DNA from: Thermoanaerobaculia bacterium
GTDB lineage: Bacteria; Acidobacteriota; Thermoanaerobaculia; Multivoradales; Multivoraceae
DNA: 64,000 bases
NCBI GenBank assembly: GCA_022826745.1
Contig: JAJDUI010000037.1
Coordinates: 62,001 to 126,000, forward strand
Direction of reading: 5' to 3'
How positions within the stretch are numbered: the first letter of the stretch is position 1; each line of letters begins with the position of its first letter. Positions 36,993 through 46,291 of the stretch are shown in pieces. Made by a program: the position numbers and the translations under genes. The notes under the pieces were generated by a model. It was given only the letters and a program-made list of their open reading frames with translations. It made no database searches and was not told the origin of the DNA.

Positions 36993-37313
36993 CTAGCGCC
37001 GCTGGAGCTTGACTGCGGTCCCCACCGCCAGCAGCTCCGCGGCGCCGCTGGTGATCACGGACGTCGTGAAGCGCACGGCGACGACGGCGTCGGCGCCCAG
37101 GCTCTCCGCCTCCGCGACCATGCGGTCGAGCGCCTGCTCGCGGCTCTCGGCGACCATCTTCGTGTACTCCGTGACCTCGCCGCCGACGAGATTTCGGAGC
37201 GCTGCCGTGATGTCCCTGCCGACGTGACGGGCGCGGATCGTGTTGCCGCGTACCAGCCCCAGCGTCTGCGTGATGTCGTGTCCGGCGATCGTCTCGGTGG
37301 TTGCAATCAGCAT
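36993..37313 (-). CDS. YbjQ-family (UPF0145) small protein
   Basis: 106 aa, the normal length. The pattern MLIATTETIAGHDITQTLGLVRGNTIRARHVGRD followed by AESLGADAVVAVRF is characteristic. Family members form pentameric rings and have been called heavy-metal-binding-like, but the function is unknown. The stop lies inside the 14-bp perfect palindrome GCGCTAGCTAGCGC (36986-36999), which also contains the stop of the convergent gene. Confidence 0.9.
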   Translation of the reverse strand: MLIATTETIAGHDITQTLGLVRGNTIRARHVGRDITAALRNLVGGEVTEYTKMVAESREQALDRMVAEAESLGADAVVAVRFTTSVITSGAAELLAVGTAVKLQRR

Positions 37314-37323
37314 TCAGGGGCCC

Positions 37324-37560
37324 TCATCGCTGTACGTCCTTGTACTTGTCCGTCTTCCGGGCGATCAACTGCTGCCGGAGCACCGACAGCAGCAGTAGCG
37401 CCAGGCCGCCGTAGAGCGCGCCGACGCCCAGCTTGATGTAGAGGGGCGCTCCGTCGTCGACGGCCAGGGCGTAGATCGCGACGCCGCCCAGAGCGAGCAC
37501 ACCGCCGACGAAGAGCAGCCAGCCGAGGCCGCGGGTGATTCCAACCGTGGTGTCCGCCAC
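37324..37560 (-). CDS. Small two-helix membrane protein
   Basis: 78 aa with two transmembrane helices (about 11-31 and 40-61) and a basic cytoplasmic end (RQQLIARKTDKYKDVQR). No family recognised. It lies between msrA (22 nt upstream) and ybjQ (10 nt downstream) in one minus-strand run, so it is likely cotranscribed with them. Confidence 0.65.
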   Translation of the reverse strand: MADTTVGITRGLGWLLFVGGVLALGGVAIYALAVDDGAPLYIKLGVGALYGGLALLLLSVLRQQLIARKTDKYKDVQR

Positions 37561-37582
37561 GTCTGCCTCCTGTGTGTTGCTT

Positions 37583-38248
37583 TCAGACCGCCTGCCGCGC
37601 CGGCGCCTCGAGTCCGGTCTGGCAGGCCACCCCGGTGCCGCCCAGGCCGCAGTAGCCGCCGGGGTTCTTTGCCAGGTACTGCTGGTGGTAGTCCTCGGCG
37701 AAGTAGAAGTCGGGCGCGTCGAGGACCTCCGTCGTGATCGGCCCGTAGCCGGCGGCGATGAGCCGCTGCTGGTAGGCCGCGAGAGACTCTCTGGCGGCGC
37801 GGCGCTGGGCCTTCGAGCAGGCGTAGATGCCGGAGCGGTACTGGGTGCCGACGTCGTTCCCCTGGCGCATGCCCTGGGTCGGGTCGTGGCTTTCCCAGAA
37901 GATGCGGAGCAGGTCGTCGTAGGAGATGCGCTCCGGGTCGAACACGACGCGGACCACCTCGTTGTGGCCGGTCAGCCCGCTGCAGACTTCCTGGTAGGTC
38001 GGGTTCGGAGTGGCGCCCGCGGCGTAGCCGACCGCGGTCGTGATGACTCCGGGGGCCTCCCAGAACTTGCGCTCGGCGCCCCAGAAGCAGCCGAGCCCGA
38101 ACATCGCCAGCTCGCTGCCGTTCGGGTAGGGCGGCGCGATCGGTGCGTCGAGAACGTAGTGGCGCGGAGCGACCGGCATCGTCTCGGCGCGGCCGGGAAG
38201 CGCCTCGCCCGGCTGCGGCATGCGGGCCTTGTTGAAGAACCAACTCAT
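37583..38248 (-). CDS. msrA: Peptide methionine sulfoxide reductase A
   Basis: 221 aa. Reduces methionine-S-sulfoxide. The catalytic GLGCFWG motif has Cys54; [30 protein letters not shown] and the [17 protein letters not shown] region are conserved, and Cys residues near the C-terminus ([15 protein letters not shown]) may resolve the disulfide. The ~48-residue N-terminal extension without a signal peptide resembles the E. coli enzyme. ATG overlaps the sulfatase stop by 4 nt, so msrA is translated after the sulfatase. Confidence 0.95.
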   Translation of the reverse strand: MSWFFNKARMPQPGEALPGRAETMPVAPRHYVLDAPIAPPYPNGSELAMFGLGCFWGAERKFWEAPGVITTAVGYAAGATPNPTYQEVCSGLTGHNEVVRVVFDPERISYDDLLRIFWESHDPTQGMRQGNDVGTQYRSGIYACSKAQRRAARESLAAYQQRLIAAGYGPITTEVLDAPDFYFAEDYHQQYLAKNPGGYCGLGGTGVACQTGLEAPARQAV

Positions 38249-39678
38249 GGAACGGATTGTAACGCCGGTCCGCCGACCGCCTGGCGGTGGCGCTCGATCG
38301 CACTCTCGATCCGTTCGACGATCTCCGGGTGTTCGCCGGCGATGTCGAAGCGTTCTCCCAGGTCGGTGCTGAGGTCGAACAGCAGCGGGGGATCGTGGAC
38401 CTGCTCGTTGTCGAAGCCGCGCCAGGCGAGCTCGCCTTCTCCGCCCAGGGACTCCCAGGACTCGAGTACCAGCTTGTGATCGCCGACCCGGTAGGCCCAC
38501 AGCCGGCCGCGGGTGCCGTAGTAGAACCACTCGTTCCGCGGACTGGGCTCGCCGCGAAGCACGGTGCCGGAGAGGTCGATCGAGTCGAGGTCGCGGTCCG
38601 GCGGTTCGGCGCCGGTGATGGCGGCGAGGGTGGCCATCAGGTCGACCTGGACGCCGATGCCGTCGATGGTCGCCGGCCGGATCGTGCCAGGCCACCAGAA
38701 CACGCCGGGGACCCGGAAGCCGCCTTCCCAGGCGGTGTGCTTGCCGTCCCGGAACGGGCCGGGCGAGCCGCCGAGGTCGTAGTAGGTGAGCCAAGGGCCG
38801 TTGTCGCTCGAGAAGATGACCAGGGTGTCGCCGGCGACGCCGCCTTGCTCCAGCGCGGCGACGACCTTGCCGACGGACCAGTCGAGTTCCTCGATCACGT
38901 CGCCGTAGAGGCCGGCCTTGCTGTGGCCCTCGAACTCCGGCGAACGGAAGATCGGCACGTGGGGCATCGTGTGGCTGAGGTAGAGAAAGAACGGCGAACC
39001 GGCCTCGATCTGCTGTTCCAGCCACGCCACGGACTCCTCCGTGTAGCGCCGCGTCAGGGTCGGCTGGTGGGTCGGTGTTTCGATGGCCTCCTTCTGCCGG
39101 AACAGCGAGAAGACGAAGTCCTCGCTGGTCGCGTTCTTGATCCCTTCGTAGGTGTGAGGCACCTCCGGCCGCCGGCCGCCGTCGTTGAACTCCTCCACGC
39201 CGTAGAAGTAGTCGAAGCCCGCGTCGTTGGGGTGGACGCCTCCGGCCTCGAAACGGCCCGACATGCCCCACTTGCCGATGTAGGCGGTCGCGTAGCCCGC
39301 GGCCTGGAACATGTCGCCCAGGGTCTTCTCGTCCGCCGGCAGGTTCGACCAGCGGTTCAGCTCGCCTCCCTGAATGCGGACCGGCATGCGGCCGGTTGCC
39401 AGCGCGATGCGGCTCGGGTTGCACAGCGGGCTCGAGGCGTAGAACGAGGTCCAGCGCTGCCCCTCGGCAGCCAGCCGGTCGACGTGGGGCGTGCGGATGA
39501 GCGGATGGCCGTAGGAGGACAGGTCGCCGTAGCCCATGTCGTCGGTCAGGATGATGACGACGTTGGGTGGAGCAGGCGACGACGGTCCGGCTGGCTCCGC
39601 GTCCGGCCCGCACGCGCCGCATACGAGGAGCAACACGGCCGCGGCGGCTGGGGTTCGGTAGCGCTTTTCGGTCGTCAT
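38245..39678 (-). CDS. Lipoprotein sulfatase (formylglycine-dependent)
   Basis: 477 aa arylsulfatase-fold enzyme. Metal-binding start [16 protein letters not shown], then the formylglycine motif CNPSR with Cys86 in [19 protein letters not shown], which must be matured by an FGE. A lipoprotein signal ends at Cys20 or Cys23 (LLLVCGAC), placing it in the envelope. YIGKWG and FSSDNGPW are further sulfatase signatures. The ATG at 39678 excludes upstream repeat sequence. Substrate unknown (sulfated polysaccharide or small ester). Followed immediately by msrA; the divergent neighbour is a sulfite-oxidase-type enzyme. Confidence 0.93.
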   Translation of the reverse strand: MTTEKRYRTPAAAAVLLLVCGACGPDAEPAGPSSPAPPNVVIILTDDMGYGDLSSYGHPLIRTPHVDRLAAEGQRWTSFYASSPLCNPSRIALATGRMPVRIQGGELNRWSNLPADEKTLGDMFQAAGYATAYIGKWGMSGRFEAGGVHPNDAGFDYFYGVEEFNDGGRRPEVPHTYEGIKNATSEDFVFSLFRQKEAIETPTHQPTLTRRYTEESVAWLEQQIEAGSPFFLYLSHTMPHVPIFRSPEFEGHSKAGLYGDVIEELDWSVGKVVAALEQGGVAGDTLVIFSSDNGPWLTYYDLGGSPGPFRDGKHTAWEGGFRVPGVFWWPGTIRPATIDGIGVQVDLMATLAAITGAEPPDRDLDSIDLSGTVLRGEPSPRNEWFYYGTRGRLWAYRVGDHKLVLESWESLGGEGELAWRGFDNEQVHDPPLLFDLSTDLGERFDIAGEHPEIVERIESAIERHRQAVGGPALQSVP

Positions 39679-39697
39679 TCCCTGACCTGTCTGCCTA

Positions 39698-39756
39698 CTG
39701 GGTGCGCCGGCGCCCTCGCCGGCATTAGGCGCGAAGCCGCGAAGCGGCAAGCGCGA
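39698..39756 (-). repeat. Palindromic repeat, short subfamily (copy E)
   Basis: Starts CTGGGTGCGC like the reversed 76-nt units, then CCGGCGCCCTCGCCGG, CATTAGGCGC and the perfect stem GCCGCGAAGCGGC. Lies between divergent sulfatase and sulfite-oxidase genes, 20 nt from the sulfatase start codon. Confidence 0.7.
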
Positions 39757-39856
39757 ACTCTCGGGTTTCTGCCGGGTCGAGAGTAGCGAAGGCGGACGTA
39801 GTTTCGGCAGCGGACTGGTAGCGTTCAGATGCGTTGCAGCCACGGGGAGGGTCAGG

Positions 39857-41152
39857 ATGAGAGGACGGATACGGGGAATCCACGAGATCTTCGCAGCCGA
39901 CCCGGAGCGAGCGGACTGGGAAGTGTGGGGACGCCGCTCGGATCCCCGCACGCGGCGGGGCTTCCTTCAGGGCCTGGGCGCGATGACCGCCCTGGTCGGC
40001 GCGAAGATCGTCTTCTCCGACTTCATGCCGGCCGGGCTGATTCCGGCTGCGTACGCGAACCAGGCCGAGCCGTTCACGATCGAAGGCAAGGAAGGCCTGA
40101 CCGTGCTGAACGACCGGCCGCTCTGCGCCGAAACGCCGGCGCACATGCTCAACGACGACGTGACCCCGGCGAGCCGGTTGTTCGTCCGTAACAACGGCGT
40201 TCCGCCGGAGGAAGTGGACGCCATGAACTGGACCTTGACGGTCGACGGCGAGTCCGCGGCTGGCGCGAAGACGTACACGCTGGAGGACCTGAAGCAGCGC
40301 TTCGAGAACACGAGCCGCCAACTCGTCATGGAGTGCGGCGGCAACGGCCGCTCGGAGTACGACCCGCCGGCCTCCGGGAACCAGTGGACGGTGGGCGCCG
40401 TGGGCTGTCCGCGCTGGGACGGCATCCGCTTGCGGGATGTTCTCGAGGACTGTGGTTACAGGGACGACGCGGTGTACGTGGCCTACTACGGCACGGACAG
40501 AACAGCCGACGGCGGCGTGCCGATCTCCAGGGGCGTACCGATGGCCAAGGCCCTGGAAGCCGAGTCGATGATCGCCTGGGGCATGAACGGTGAGCCGCTT
40601 CACCCGATGAACGGCCATCCGCTGCGCCTTGTGTTCGGCGGCTGGCCGGGCTCCACTTCGGGCAAGTGGCTGCGGCGGATCGCGATTCGCAACGTCGTCC
40701 ACGACGGCCCGAAGATGACCGGCATGTCCTACAAGGTGCCGCGTGAACCGGTCGCGCCGGGCACCGAAGTCGATCCCGAGGAGATGCGCATCATCGAGGC
40801 GATGCCGGTCAAGTCGTTGATCACGAATCCGCAGAGCGGCTTCCAGCATCCGCTTGCTGAGGCGCTGCCGCTCCACGGCCACGCCTGGACCGGCGACAAC
40901 CGCGTCGAGCGGCTTGACGTCTCGATCGACTTCGGCCGGACCTGGATCCACGCCGATCTGCAGCCGCCGGCGAATCGCCTCGCCTGGCAGAACTGGGACC
41001 TGGACCTCACGTTCCCCGAAGCGGGCTATTACGAAGTCTGGGCAAGGGCCGCCGACGCGAACGGCGACGTGCAGCCGGTGGTCCTGCCCGGCTGGAACCC
41101 CAGGGGCTACCTGAACAACGCCTGCCACCGGGTCGCCGTGTATGTCGCGTAG
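39857..41152 (+). CDS. Tat-exported molybdenum enzyme of the sulfite oxidase/dehydrogenase family (SorA/SoxC-like)
   Basis: 431 aa. A twin-arginine signal (TRRGFLQGLGAM, Arg33-Arg34) sends the folded molybdoprotein to the periplasm. The molybdopterin-ligating Cys160 lies in VMECGGNGRS, and GNQWTVGAVGCPRWDGIRLRDVL, HPMNGHPLRLVFGGWPG and a C-terminal Mo-co dimerisation domain follow. It would oxidise sulfite to sulfate. The next gene, overlapping by 11 nt, encodes a small cytochrome c that is the likely electron acceptor. GGGGAGG precedes the ATG. Confidence 0.9.
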   Translation: MRGRIRGIHEIFAADPERADWEVWGRRSDPRTRRGFLQGLGAMTALVGAKIVFSDFMPAGLIPAAYANQAEPFTIEGKEGLTVLNDRPLCAETPAHMLNDDVTPASRLFVRNNGVPPEEVDAMNWTLTVDGESAAGAKTYTLEDLKQRFENTSRQLVMECGGNGRSEYDPPASGNQWTVGAVGCPRWDGIRLRDVLEDCGYRDDAVYVAYYGTDRTADGGVPISRGVPMAKALEAESMIAWGMNGEPLHPMNGHPLRLVFGGWPGSTSGKWLRRIAIRNVVHDGPKMTGMSYKVPREPVAPGTEVDPEEMRIIEAMPVKSLITNPQSGFQHPLAEALPLHGHAWTGDNRVERLDVSIDFGRTWIHADLQPPANRLAWQNWDLDLTFPEAGYYEVWARAADANGDVQPVVLPGWNPRGYLNNACHRVAVYVA

Positions 41153-41633
41153 GAGAGCACGAAGGGAGCCGCACACTCTCCGCTGGGTGCGCGGGTCTTC
41201 TGACCCGCTGCCGCCGCAGGCGGCCAGAAGGAAACGCCGGCCGCCAGGCCGGATCCGCTTTGGCGGCCTGTTCCAAGCAGGCGTACTGAGCCTGGTCCTG
41301 GCCACCGGCGGGGTGGGCGCCCAGAAGCCGCCCCAGCCACTGGACACCGAAAGCGGCCTGATCAAGGACGCCTCCGGCGTCTGGCAAACAGCCCGCGACC
41401 ACTGCACCGAATGCCACTCGGCGACGCTCCTGCAGCAGAACCGCACCACCCGCGCCGGCTGGGTCCGCACGATTCGCCGTATGGAGAAGGACGAAGGACT
41501 CGAGCCGTTGGGTGACCTGGAGAAGCCGATCCTCGACTACCTCGCCGCTAACTACGGTGTGCAGGTCAAGCCCACGGAACTAAGGCGGCGGCGGGCGCCG
41601 TTGCGCCAGCCTCCGGTCGCTGACGGAGAGTAA
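41142..41633 (+). CDS. Small c-type cytochrome (SorB-like) with repeat-encoded N-terminal extension
   Basis: 163 aa. One heme site CTECH (Cys88, Cys91, His92) in ARDHCTECHSATLL. A signal-peptide core (FQAGVLSLVLATGGVGAQ) starts only at about residue 43, because residues 14-39 are encoded by a 76-nt palindromic repeat in the reverse orientation. The ATG at 41142 lies within the 3' end of the sulfite oxidase gene; a GTG at 41187, within the repeat, is an alternative. Likely accepts electrons from the upstream enzyme. DUF2339 gene starts 7 nt later. Confidence 0.75.
   Translation: MSRRRARREPHTLRWVRGSSDPLPPQAARRKRRPPGRIRFGGLFQAGVLSLVLATGGVGAQKPPQPLDTESGLIKDASGVWQTARDHCTECHSATLLQQNRTTRAGWVRTIRRMEKDEGLEPLGDLEKPILDYLAANYGVQVKPTELRRRRAPLRQPPVADGE
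41183..41258 (-). repeat. 76-nt palindromic repeat inside the cytochrome c gene (copy B)
   Basis: Reverse complement of the 33110 and 53435 copies, gap-free over 76 nt. Contains GCGGGTCTTCTGACCCGC and GCCGCCGCAGGCGGC. It sits between the apparent start codon and the signal-peptide core of the cytochrome gene. Confidence 0.85.
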
Positions 41634-41640
41634 CCAGCGC

Positions 41641-43425
41641 GTGCCGGAGTCCCTCGATCAGCGGGTGCAAGCGCTCGAGGCGCGAGTCCGCGAACTGCAG
41701 GAGGAGGTCGCCGCTCTCCGAGGCGACGGGGAAGGCGAGCAAGCTGTGGTGCCGTCCAGCCCGGAAGCACCCGAGTCCGCGCCGGCTTCGGTCGAGCCGA
41801 GCCCTCAGCCCGCCACGACCGCCAAGGCGGCCCGAAAACCCAGGCGCGCGGCCTGGCGCGACATCGACTTCGAGTCACTGATCGGCGGCCGCTGGCTGAA
41901 CCGGATCGGCATTCTCACGCTGCTGATCGCGGCCGCCTTCTTCCTGCGCTACGCGTTCGAGAACGAGTGGATCGGGCCGACGGGGCGCGTCCTGATCGGG
42001 CTTGTGAGCGGCCTCGCACTCGCCGGCTACGGCGAGTGGCTCGCGGCACGGAAGATGCGCTACTTCGCCGAGGGGATGTCGGCGCTCGGCGCCGGGGTCG
42101 TCTACCTCTCGGGCTACGCGGCGTGGGACTTCTACGCCCTCGTGCCGCAGCCGGCGGCGTTCGCGTTCCTCGCTCTCGTCACTGCGGCCGTCATCGGCCT
42201 GTCGGTACGGCGGGACTCGCAGCGGCTGGCGGCCCTGGCGCTCGCCGGCGGCTTCCTGACGCCGGCGCTGCTCAGCACCGGCACGGACGCCCAGGTCGTC
42301 CTCTTCAGCTACCTCGCCCTGCTCAGCGCCAGCCTGCTCGCGCTGGCCCTGTTGCGCGGTTTCCGGGTCCTGGCGCCTGCCGCCCTGGTCGCAACCGCTG
42401 TCTACTTCATCGCCTGGTACGTCGAGTTCTACGAGGACGAGCGGCTCCTTTCGACGGCTCTCTTCGGCACGCTCTTCTACGCCATCTACTTCGCCCTGCC
42501 TCTGGCCCGGGTGCGCCAGGCCCGGCGGCTGCGCCCGACCGAGCTCGGCGTGCTGGTTCTGGCGCTCGGCTTCTTCGTTCTGTTGCTGCAGCAACTCCTC
42601 TACGAGGAACACCGGTGGTGGCTGACCGGCGCCGTCCTGGCCCTGGCGGCCGTCCACCTGGCCGTTTCCCGCGCGCTCGGGACCTGGAGTCCCGGCGAAG
42701 AGCGGCGAAGCCGGCAACTCCAGGACCTGTTCGCCGTCCTCGCCGCGCTGCTGGCCACGATCGCCTTCCCGGTCCGGCTCGAGGGCGACTGGATCACCCT
42801 GGCGTGGACCGCGGAGGCCGTCGCACTGGCGATTGCCGGAACGCGGTTGCCGGCAATCTGGATGCGGGTCTTCTCCGTCGCTCTCTTCGGTGTCGTCCTG
42901 CTGATGGCGCCGGCCGCCTTCGGCGGCGAGCGGGACCTCCTCTTCGTCAACCTGCGCTTCCTGACGCTCGCCGGCGTAGCGGCCGGCCTGGTCGTCGCCG
43001 CCGTCTACGTGCGCGGCCGGCTGAAGACCAGGGTGCGGATGGAGGCGCCCGTCTGGGCCGTGGCGCTCGTCGTCGCCAACGTCGTCGCGCTCGTCGCCGT
43101 GTCGACCGAGTCGTGGGATCTCGTCCAGGCGCTGGACGTTGATCTCGACCTCGATCTGGCCGCCCAGGTCGTCCTGTCGGCCCTGTGGCTCCTCTGGGCG
43201 GCCGCGCTGATCGCCACCGGCATCCGCCGCAACGCCCCCGGCCTGCGGTGGCAGGGTCTGGCGCTGCTGCTCGTCGTGGTCGGAAAGACGTTCCTCGTCG
43301 ACCTGTCCTTCCTGGAGCAGGGCTACCGGATCCTGGCCTTCCTGATCGTCGGGGCGCTGTTGGTGGCCGTCTCCTTCCTGTACCAGCGAAGTCGCCGCGG
43401 GGGTTCGGAGGCGGAGGAGGGCTAG
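41641..43425 (+). CDS. DUF2339-family polytopic membrane protein
   Basis: 594 aa. A short coiled coil (QRVQALEARVRELQEEVAAL) and a Pro/Ala linker precede DIDFESLIGGRWLNRIGILTLLIAAAFFLRYAF, the family signature, and then roughly 14-16 transmembrane helices. DUF2339 proteins are of unknown function; some are found near cell-envelope genes. GTG start with GGAGAG upstream, 7 nt after the cytochrome gene. Its TAG overlaps the convergent ATP-grasp stop through CTAG. Confidence 0.88.
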   Translation: MPESLDQRVQALEARVRELQEEVAALRGDGEGEQAVVPSSPEAPESAPASVEPSPQPATTAKAARKPRRAAWRDIDFESLIGGRWLNRIGILTLLIAAAFFLRYAFENEWIGPTGRVLIGLVSGLALAGYGEWLAARKMRYFAEGMSALGAGVVYLSGYAAWDFYALVPQPAAFAFLALVTAAVIGLSVRRDSQRLAALALAGGFLTPALLSTGTDAQVVLFSYLALLSASLLALALLRGFRVLAPAALVATAVYFIAWYVEFYEDERLLSTALFGTLFYAIYFALPLARVRQARRLRPTELGVLVLALGFFVLLLQQLLYEEHRWWLTGAVLALAAVHLAVSRALGTWSPGEERRSRQLQDLFAVLAALLATIAFPVRLEGDWITLAWTAEAVALAIAGTRLPAIWMRVFSVALFGVVLLMAPAAFGGERDLLFVNLRFLTLAGVAAGLVVAAVYVRGRLKTRVRMEAPVWAVALVVANVVALVAVSTESWDLVQALDVDLDLDLAAQVVLSALWLLWAAALIATGIRRNAPGLRWQGLALLLVVVGKTFLVDLSFLEQGYRILAFLIVGALLVAVSFLYQRSRRGGSEAEEG

Positions 43426-44846
43426 GGTCTCACGTTCCGCGCCGCCTCCAGTTCGCCGAACTCCGTGCCGAGCAGGCGATCCGCCAGACGGAAGGCTCGG
43501 GCGGCCTGCGGTGCCGAGGGTGGCCCGGGCTCGTTGGCGGCGGGATCCACGGTGAAGCGCAGGAACCCGCCGATCGGGCCGGGTCCGAACAGGAGTGTGG
43601 CTTCGGAGTCTTCCCCGGGCTCAGCCTCGCGGTAGTCATCGCCATCGCGCACCAGCTCGAACGTGCCGGTGTCGGTGAGCGTCCGTTCCGTCGTCCTGCC
43701 GCCGCCGCAGACGCGGTTGGCGTCCGCGGCCTCGACGACGGCGCGCTCAAGGAGCTCCGGCCGGTAGTCGAGCCGCTCGCCTTCCGCGATGGCCAGGCAG
43801 AGGAGGATGAGCGGGAAGTCGCCGAGCGCTCCGGCGAGAGTGCTCACTCCAGCGCCGAGACGCGGGTTGAGTTCCGTGGGCAGGAAGCCCTCCTCGGCCA
43901 GGATGCCGTCGATGCTGAACGATCCGCGGAAACCGACCCGCTCGCGCAGCTCCGTGCCGACGCGGCGGGCGAGTTCGCGCATCGTCTCGCGATCGTCCGG
44001 CCGCGGATCGAACCAGGTCGCGCAGCCGGCGTAGAAGAGGCGGTCGCCGCTCGCCGGCCGGAGGACCAGCATCTCGACTGGGCGGAAGACCACGACAGCG
44101 TCCGGAAACACGACGCCGTGGATGCTCGCCGGAATCCCCTCCAGGAAGGGCATGACGCGGACGCTGTCGGCGATCCGGGTCAGGTCCGCCGCGGCCTTCC
44201 GTCCGTCGTCGTCGGGTCGGACCCAGCGCAGGGCGACGGCGCCCGCGTTGGCGCCTTCGCGGGCGTCCGGCGCCCAGACGGTGCCGTTGCCTCGGTCCAG
44301 CGCGCTGGCGGCGGTTCTGAGAGCCTCGTGTTCGGCCGGAACCACCTGAGACGGCGCACGCGGCACGCCGACCGTGTCCCAGAAGGCGTCGATGACGACC
44401 TTGTCTTCGAGGTCGATCCACTCCCTGGGCCGTGCGGCATAGGCGCTTCGCCCGGCCACCGGCCGGGGTTCGGCGAGCGGGTCCGTGTGCAGGGTCCGGG
44501 CCGAGCCGTCCGGATCCCAGGCGTCAACCGCGTCCTGCACCGCCGAAGGGAGGTCGGCCAGGGCGCGCTGGACGTTGCGGTTGTGCTCCAGCGGATCCGT
44601 TCCGCGAACGTCGAGCACGCGCAGTTCCGCATCTTCCCGGGGCGGCAGCGGTCCCGTTCCGTGGCTCCCGGCGACCACGAAGGGCCGCGCCGCGCCGAGT
44701 CCGCGGAGTTCGAGGGCCACGTTTCCGAGCCCGACCGCGATGTTGCCGGGCAGCACGAACCCGCGGCCCTCGAAGACGGGCCGCAGGAGGGCCCTGTAGT
44801 AGGCCCTCGCTTCTTCCAGAAGCGCTGAAACCGGAACGTCGCTCAC
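43422..44846 (-). CDS. ATP-grasp-fold protein of unknown substrate
   Basis: 474 aa. The segment RVGFRGSFSIDGILAEEGFLPTELNPRLGAGVSTLAG (about residues 300-335) is the ATP-grasp metal-binding core: Asp in SIDGIL and Glu/Asn in ELNPRLG bind Mg-ATP as in carboxylate-amine ligases. The N-terminal part (AVGLGNVALELRGLGAARPFVVAGSHGTG) could be the pre-ATP-grasp domain. It probably forms an amide or ester bond, but neither substrate is clear. GTG start; it lies 15 nt downstream of a sulfatase on the same strand. Confidence 0.7.
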   Translation of the reverse strand: MSDVPVSALLEEARAYYRALLRPVFEGRGFVLPGNIAVGLGNVALELRGLGAARPFVVAGSHGTGPLPPREDAELRVLDVRGTDPLEHNRNVQRALADLPSAVQDAVDAWDPDGSARTLHTDPLAEPRPVAGRSAYAARPREWIDLEDKVVIDAFWDTVGVPRAPSQVVPAEHEALRTAASALDRGNGTVWAPDAREGANAGAVALRWVRPDDDGRKAAADLTRIADSVRVMPFLEGIPASIHGVVFPDAVVVFRPVEMLVLRPASGDRLFYAGCATWFDPRPDDRETMRELARRVGTELRERVGFRGSFSIDGILAEEGFLPTELNPRLGAGVSTLAGALGDFPLILLCLAIAEGERLDYRPELLERAVVEAADANRVCGGGRTTERTLTDTGTFELVRDGDDYREAEPGEDSEATLLFGPGPIGGFLRFTVDPAANEPGPPSAPQAARAFRLADRLLGTEFGELEAARNVRP

Positions 44847-44861
44847 GATGATGCTCTACGG

Positions 44862-46253
44862 CTACGGGGCGCCGACGTCCTCGCGCCAGCGCTCGAGCGC
44901 CGCCATCATCTCTTCGACCAGCTGCGGTTCATCGGCGGCGAGGTCCGTCGTCTCGCCGAGATCAGCCTCCAGATCGAAGAGCATGGGCACCGGATCGATG
45001 ATCTCCTCGCCTTCTGCCGCGGCGGCTCGCTGCGTCCGGCGGTCGATGACCAGCTTGTAGCGGCCGTCCCGCACGGCGGCGCCGCGCCAGAACTGGGCCG
45101 GGCTGCTCCAGAAGAGTCGGCGGGGCGGCGCATCTTCGCCGTCGAAGAGAACCGGGCCGATGTCGGTGCCGTCGAAGGGCAGGTCGGGATGCGCCGCGCC
45201 GCCGGCCATCGCCAGGACGGTGGGCATCACGTCGAGCGTCGAAGTGATCGCGGTGGACGTCGACCCGGCAGCGATCCGGCCGGGCATGGCCGCTAGCGAG
45301 GGGACGCGGTGGCCGCCCTCCCAGTAGCTGGCCTTGAAGCCGCGCAGCGGTCCGTTGGAGCCGACGCGAGTCGCGCCGTTGTCGGAGAAGAACCACACCA
45401 GCGTGTCCTCGGACAGGCCCTGCTCTTCCAGCGCGTCGAGGACCCGGCCAATGCTTGCGTCCATCGACTCGACCATCTCGCGGTAGGCGCGCTTCCGGTC
45501 GGTCACCGCGCCGACGCCCGGAAACGTGTCGTCGCCGGCGTAGCGTTCAGCCGGGTCGTCCGGACCCTGGTACGGGTAATGCGGCGCGTGGTGCGCGAGG
45601 TAGAGGAAGAACGGCTCGTCCCGGTGCCCGGCGATGAACCGCTCGGCGTGGTCGCCGATCAGGTCGGAGAGGTAGCCCTCTTCGTCTTCGAGCGTCTCGC
45701 CGTTCCACCAGTCGGGCCGACCCATGCGGTCGACGTGGGACTGGTAGTCGATATTGCCGCTGACGAAGCCGCGGAACTCGTCGAAGCCGTGGAGGGCCGG
45801 GTTGAACTGCGGGAGATAGCCGAGGTGCCACTTGCCGAGGATCGCGGTCGTATAGCCGAGCTCCCGGAAGGCCTCGGAGATCGTGTGCGCCTCGCTGTCG
45901 ATGCCCTGGTGGTACAGCGGACTAGCGGAGTCTGCGAGCAGGACGGCGGGAACGCCCGCCCGGTGCTGGTAACGGCCCGTGACCAGGCCGGCGCGGGTCG
46001 GCGAGCACACCGCGCCGCTGGTGTGAAAGTCGGTCAGCATCATCCCGGCCGCGGCCAGGCGGTCCAGGTTCGGCGTCTCGATCCAGCCGTCGTAGGGGCT
46101 GACGTCGCCGTAGCCGAGGTCGTCGGCCATGATGACGATGATGTTGGGCGGCTCAGTGTGTTCGGCGGCTGGGGGTGCGGCACAGCCGACGATCAGGGCC
46201 GCCAACACGACAGCGGCGAGGGAGTGGAACGGGACAACCGTGCTCTTCGTCAT
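44862..46253 (-). CDS. Lipoprotein sulfatase (formylglycine-dependent)
   Basis: 463 aa. Lipobox LIVGC24, then NIIVIMADDLGYGDVS (metal site) and the formylglycine motif CSPTR with Cys83 in TSGAVCSPTRAGLVTGRYQHR. AILGKWHLGYLPQFNP and FSDNGATR are further sulfatase signatures. It belongs to the N-acetylgalactosamine-6-/arylsulfatase-like S1 group and differs clearly from the sulfatase at 38245. Located in the envelope. An ATP-grasp gene follows; rarA diverges from it with 38 bp between start codons. Confidence 0.93.
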   Translation of the reverse strand: MTKSTVVPFHSLAAVVLAALIVGCAAPPAAEHTEPPNIIVIMADDLGYGDVSPYDGWIETPNLDRLAAAGMMLTDFHTSGAVCSPTRAGLVTGRYQHRAGVPAVLLADSASPLYHQGIDSEAHTISEAFRELGYTTAILGKWHLGYLPQFNPALHGFDEFRGFVSGNIDYQSHVDRMGRPDWWNGETLEDEEGYLSDLIGDHAERFIAGHRDEPFFLYLAHHAPHYPYQGPDDPAERYAGDDTFPGVGAVTDRKRAYREMVESMDASIGRVLDALEEQGLSEDTLVWFFSDNGATRVGSNGPLRGFKASYWEGGHRVPSLAAMPGRIAAGSTSTAITSTLDVMPTVLAMAGGAAHPDLPFDGTDIGPVLFDGEDAPPRRLFWSSPAQFWRGAAVRDGRYKLVIDRRTQRAAAAEGEEIIDPVPMLFDLEADLGETTDLAADEPQLVEEMMAALERWREDVGAP

Positions 46254-46291
46254 TGCCGGAGTCTGCCACCGGGCGCTATCTTGGGCCGATC

